Assembly: GCF_024586455.1 (NCBI RefSeq) | Contig: NC_065921.1 | Coordinates: 65,039,528-65,103,527 of the forward strand | Direction of reading: 5' to 3' | DNA from: Bactrocera neohumeralis | Taxonomy: Eukaryota > Arthropoda > Insecta > Diptera > Tephritidae | DNA: 64,000 bases | Shown here: piece after piece, positions 59,407 through 64,000 of the stretch | Numbering within the stretch: the stretch's first letter is position 1 | How the letters are laid out: each line of letters opens with the position of its first letter | The notes under the pieces: generated by a model | What the model was told of the DNA's origin: nothing | What the model saw: the letters and a program-made list of their open reading frames with translations, nothing else | The model's database searches: none | Translations under genes and position numbers: made by a program

Positions 59407-62400
59407 TTTTATTATTTATTATATGTACGTATTTTTCAATTTGTTTTTTAGTTTAATTTGAGGCAATTGTCGGTGATGGATATTTTGTTGTTCATTATTG
59501 TGGGTAGAGAAAATTTTCAATTGTGGCAAAAGATGTTTTTCCATAAAATTTTTGGGAATTATAAAATTTTTAGTCGTTTCGTTTTTGTTGTACGTGAAAG
59601 TGGTTGTTGTTGTCCAATTTTTTTGCGTAACAGTAAACGAATTAAACATAAAAATTTCAAAATTTAATTTTTCATTTTTGTTGCGCATTTATTTTAACAA
59701 GGTTTGTGTTTATCCAATACACGTTATTTAATAATTTTTTTTTAATTTTCGTTTAGGGCCACATTTTGTTTTTTTTTGTTTCAACCAAGCCAATATTGTT
59801 GTGAAATTATTTACAAAAGCAAAAAATACCAATTTTTTATTAATATTTTGTATGTAAAATTTTTCTGTTTGTATAAATTTAATTGAATAAATGTGGAGAG
59901 AACTACTTTTTTGCAATAAATGAAGAAGAGAGCAAGTAAATAAATGCGTGTTTTTCTAATACATAGGAAAGTTGTGGTTGCAAGTGTGTGTGGCGTGGCG
60001 CCTAGCTTTATAAAGTTTAAAATCAAATTTTGGTAGGATAAGCGTTGTAATGTTAGTACTGGAGAGGTGTTAAGTATGCAAGTTGTTCATTCTATTTACT
60101 GTTATGCAGAGTTGACAAACTAATTGACAAAATACGCTAGTATTTGGGCTGAATACCTAATCATAAAATTAAGTTTTCAGAAATCAGAGATAAGCTAGTT
60201 GGTGTGCGTGCGCGAGGCCATAACGCAGTCACGAAATATTCAATTATTTACGATTTGATGAACTATACGACTTTTATGTAATGTTCTTTATGAAATACAT
60301 TTTCGAGCACATGCTAAATATTAAAAAAATTATACACACACTAATTATTATTATTGTTACATAACTTTTTTCGGTTAAACAAACAATTATAAAAGTGCAA
60401 TTAATAATTTCGAGCATAAAACGCGCATGCTTAAATTTAATAAAAAAATATTTTTTAAGATTTGTTAGTTGTAGGTATGCAATATACAAATAATTATAAA
60501 ATATTAAATAAGTACCAATGAAAAAATATATTTTTGGAAAAGGGATGTAGAAAAATACATATGTATATGCATCATTCGAAAAAATATAGATAAAGAATTT
60601 ATAAAAAATTATGTATATATAATGTGTGGCTTATGGCACTAATCACTAAGTTTTACATAATTTTGAGGTGATAACCGCTCTGTTAACATTTTAAGGTGTC
60701 CGTAGACTTTAATACATATATTCAAAAACTTTCTAAAATAGATAATATTTTTAAAACTTTTTAGAAAATAAAAAAATCTTTTAAAAAATATTTGCGATTC
60801 CCTCACGAAGTGCTGCGAATGCACTTACATTTTCGTTAAAAAAATGATTACCTTAATAACCTTTAATAAGAAATATCATCAGAGAGAATTGAAAATAAGT
60901 TGTCAAAGAAAACTTTTTTTGCACAAAAAACTACCAACTATACTACAACCGTTTGCAAATAGTCGCTAATTTGACGTCAGCAGAAGAACTGCCGCTAACC
61001 AATTTGCGATCACCATCAATAAAAAAAGTTTTCTTCATCATAATAATCTTATAGATTTTACATTTTTAATGTAACTCAGCAAAATGTAGTTTTATTTGAA
61101 GTAAAATAGGTCAAGAATTTTGTATATTATCTCTACAAAAATCAAAATGTCCTCTTTTGCCTCAGCCGAGCTGTATTTAATGGATATGTGAATAAAAATC
61201 ATAACTTTAAAAATTAAATAATTTTTATTTATAATTTAATTATTTATGTTTATTTAAATTTCAGTACATTTTTAATGCTATAAACACACTACTACAGTGC
61301 AAAGTATGAAATGCGTAGACTTTCGATATTTAAATGAAAATTCGTTAACTTTTAAAGCACTTTTTGCAAGTTACTGACGCCAGGCGTACAAAAAGCGCTA
61401 ACTAATTAAATGACATTATAAATGCACAAAAATTTATATTTTTCACATATTTTATAGTAGGTATATATAAGTATTGTATATAGATGAAGTACATAGTTGT
61501 AAATAAATATCATGGTACAGGTATCGCATTGTAAGCATAATATATAAATAAATAAGTATTGGTATATAGTATAAAATAGTTATATAGGAATAAAATAGGA
61601 ATTACAAGTTTATATTATAAGCACAATGAATATATGTACATATGTACATGTACATACACACATACATACATACATATGTATAATATACAAAATGATTGAA
61701 ATTATAGACTTCGAAACTAAATAGTTGCAAAATAAAAATCGTGCTGGTAACTAACAATTTGAAATATTTCAGAAAATTTGGCTTCAGCGTCTAAAATATT
61801 AGCTTTGCGTACAAACAATACGGTATTCTGGAACAAGAATATGATTTTAGTGACTTGTGGAGAAAAAGTTATTTAACTTATTCAAAAATAAATAAATTCT
61901 ATTAAAAAATATTTTGAACAATAATTGATGTTTTTAGAAAAACAAATCAAAAATTAAAAAAAATAATAATAATAAATGTTTACAAATATTTATATTTTTA
62001 TATTTTTTTGTTGAATTACTAATATATTTAATCCTCCCAACATAAACAGAAAACACTGTTGCTTGTGTGTAATTACAATTTAATTGAAACAAACTGACTG
62101 CATGTGTCGTTAAAGTTAAAAGGTGCTGTATGCACCTAAGATATAATAAAACATTAATTAATGGAAAATATCCGAAATTTAAACAGTATTAAGCGGAATC
62201 TGAAATGAATTCTAGTTATTTGATCATAAAAACACAAATGCAAATCAGTAGTTCCCAATAGGTATTATTGAAAAGAGTATATAACCTCAAAAAATATATT
62301 TTGCGTTATGAAACTTCATATGTATATTATAAATAAATAATCCCACGTGTTTTCTTTGCAATTATATGTGCGAAATTATGTATAAACTTTTAAAAAATTA

Positions 62401-63565
62401 CTGTTATTCCATTTAAGCGCACAAAATGAATGTGGAATTATTATTAAAGAATGTTTGAATTCAGCTAATAATTCAGTAAAATATTGTGTACCACTTTTAC
62501 TTAATAACTTTTGTGAAAAAATATACAATAATTGCATTAAGGGAATGTTTGCAATAGGCAATGTTTGAAGTAAAATAAGTATGACAATAGGTGTAAAGCA
62601 TAGTATTATTGAAGAGAGATTCTAAAGTTTACAAATACATATTGAGTAATTATAAAATCTAACTAATTACTTATGCTTTTTTTGCAATGGCAATTTTTTT
62701 TATAAAGTATACACATTTAGCAGTATGTGTGCTTAGCAAAAAGGCAAGCTACAATATGGAAAACAAAATTTTTAAAGCTATACTATACAATGCTAGGAGT
62801 TATATACTGAATTTCGCTATATAATTATATAAGTTATAGACTGAATATAGCGAATACGATGCTTAGCAATGTCACTATATATTAGTAATAACAGCTAATG
62901 GAACATTTCTAACAGCCTATGTTAATTATATTTTTAACAACTGTAAATTGGTTTTTGTATATAATATGTTGTAAAGGAGGTATGTAATTTTTGGCAATAG
63001 GAGAATTTAATTAAACATAAAAATATATGTATGTATGTATGTGTAAACCTCATAATTTTAATATAAAAAATTTTGTAGTACAAATTAATCTTTTTCTGAT
63101 TCGATTTCGCGGCATAAATTTTCATATTAGGGGAAAAAATATTTATATATGTACTTAATATTTTAGGCTGTTATTTGTTAGTATTTAAGGTAATAAATTC
63201 AATTTATAGGCGAAAAATATTAAATGTAATATAAAAAAAACATTTTTCAAATATTTTGTGAGCTAGATGACTGTAGTTTTGCGCATTTGCTATATTCAGC
63301 CTACAAATATGCAAGCTTTTCTAAAATAGTTTTCAAACAAAAAATATTAAATGCTATAATTTTTATATATATTTTATAAACGCAATAGCATTACATTATT
63401 ATCGCATATTTTAAGCTTAAGGCTAGCTAAATTGGCATATTGTAATAACTACATATATTTATTTTAATTATTAAATTTATTAATAAGCTTATAAATACAT
63501 ATTTAGTGCGCTGGTAAATGTGGAATTACTTAGTTTTTTTTTTGAATATTTTCTAGTATATAAAT
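59407..63565. other. Long AT-rich region, probably intronic or intergenic
   Basis: No coding exon that I can support in 4.1 kb; many A/T runs. Open frames at 59419-59731, 60274-60489 and 62934-63125 are AT-rich and lack any family resemblance. Microsatellite at 61640-61681. Given the minus-strand exons on both sides, this may be one intron. Confidence 0.4.
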
Positions 63566-63912
63566 TTATAGCCGAGTATTTTGTACGCTGAGTTCATCGT
63601 CATCAATGTCAGCATTTTCATTAAAGTCTGGCGGTAAATCAACAACATTCGAATAGTCAACGTCAACGTCTGTATGATTTTGTAACGGTAACATTGTATG
63701 GCTGTAACTATAACTATTACTGTGCCTATGTAAATAACTCTGGCTGTGGTTGTGATTGTGACCGTTATTGTAAGCATTGTTATCAATGTCATTGTATAAT
63801 TTATTGTTGGTGGTGACAACAAATCCATTACTATATAGTGAATAACTGCTAACAGCCGGTGAGGTGGCTAAACTAGTGATACTTCGATACGTTTTCATTG
63901 AATATGCATCAC
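63566..63912 (-). CDS. Terminal exon of an unrecognised gene (continues beyond the window)
   Basis: After the acceptor TTTTTCTAG at 63913-63921 the minus strand reads DAYSMKTYRSITSLATSPAV, a His/Asn/Tyr-rich stretch (NNGHNHNHSQSYLHRHSNSY), then VDYSNVVDLPPDFNENADID and ends ELSVQNTRL before TAA (63566-63568). Composition (acidic end, low-complexity His/Ser/Tyr middle) suggests the cytoplasmic tail of a neuronal-type protein, but no domain is present. It may be an alternative last exon of the gene whose other exons lie at 58019-59406; this is inference from strand and proximity only. Confidence 0.5.
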
Positions 63913-64000
63913 CTAGAAAAAGAATTGGGACGAAGATGGTGGAAACAATTTTGTGTGTGTTTGAGTGTCGGTATGTTCATGGGTGAAGAAATAGAGAAAG

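Noticed and set aside
1..64000. tRNA, rRNA, snoRNA or riboswitch genes
   Set aside because: No cloverleaf, rRNA or conserved box sequences were noticed on either strand by eye; a covariance-model scan would be needed to exclude small intronic snoRNAs.

Overview
The window looks like nuclear DNA from a higher (cyclorrhaphan) fly, most likely a tephritid fruit fly. It is AT-rich. Introns are short GT-AG introns mixed with very long ones. Palindromic TACATACATATGTATGTA-type microsatellites are scattered everywhere, and every recognisable gene is a standard insect gene. No CRISPR array, bacterial operon or viral genome is visible. All gene models come from reading splice sites and protein similarity by eye.

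Layout of host genes. 1-1509 (+): last four exons of the succinate dehydrogenase flavoprotein gene (SdhA). 2561-4705 (-): complete five-exon Ncb5or, a cytochrome b5 / CS / b5-reductase fusion. 16148-18512 (+): a fatty-acid-amide-hydrolase-2-like amidase, preceded by about 11 kb of non-coding DNA. 20718-21365 (-): intronless NEDD8 protease Den1/SENP8. 25195-27021 (+): a four-exon gene for a 174-residue protein I do not recognise. 27246-31914 (-): five-exon PACRG (Parkin co-regulated gene) homologue. 33762-41522 (+): ten-exon hnRNP U-like gene (SAP, SPRY, P-loop kinase-like and RGG domains). 49390-50313 (-) and 50799-53588 (+): Snap29 and Ctf4/AND-1 as a head-to-head pair. 54183-55463 (+): five-exon NDUFAF5. 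58019-59406 and 63566-63912 (-): exons of one or two genes I cannot name. The first of these carries two in-frame stop codons inside sequence that otherwise looks coding.

Mobile DNA is concentrated in a few places. At 10107-12717 a non-LTR retrotransposon (copy 1), bounded by a perfect 13-bp target duplication, carries a hAT-type transposon fragment in its middle. At 42936-48105 a Tc1-like transposon has been split by two retrotransposons. One is a second copy of the 10-kb element (43874-45284, 14-bp target duplication). The other is a jockey/LOA-type element (about 45652-47971) whose first ORF contains a 2A-like motif (IESNPGP). A third, 145-bp copy of the first element (19066-19210, minus strand) joins its 5' region directly to its 3' end. 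Three short non-autonomous inverted-repeat elements (7809-8114, 9547-9804, 32685-33103) and a foldback-like element built of short tandem units (48246-48648) complete the set.

The host genes do not form one pathway. Two serve mitochondrial respiration (SdhA in complex II, NDUFAF5 in complex I assembly). The rest cover ER redox and lipid metabolism, neddylation, cilia, RNA binding, autophagosome fusion and DNA replication, as expected for an ordinary insect gene neighbourhood.
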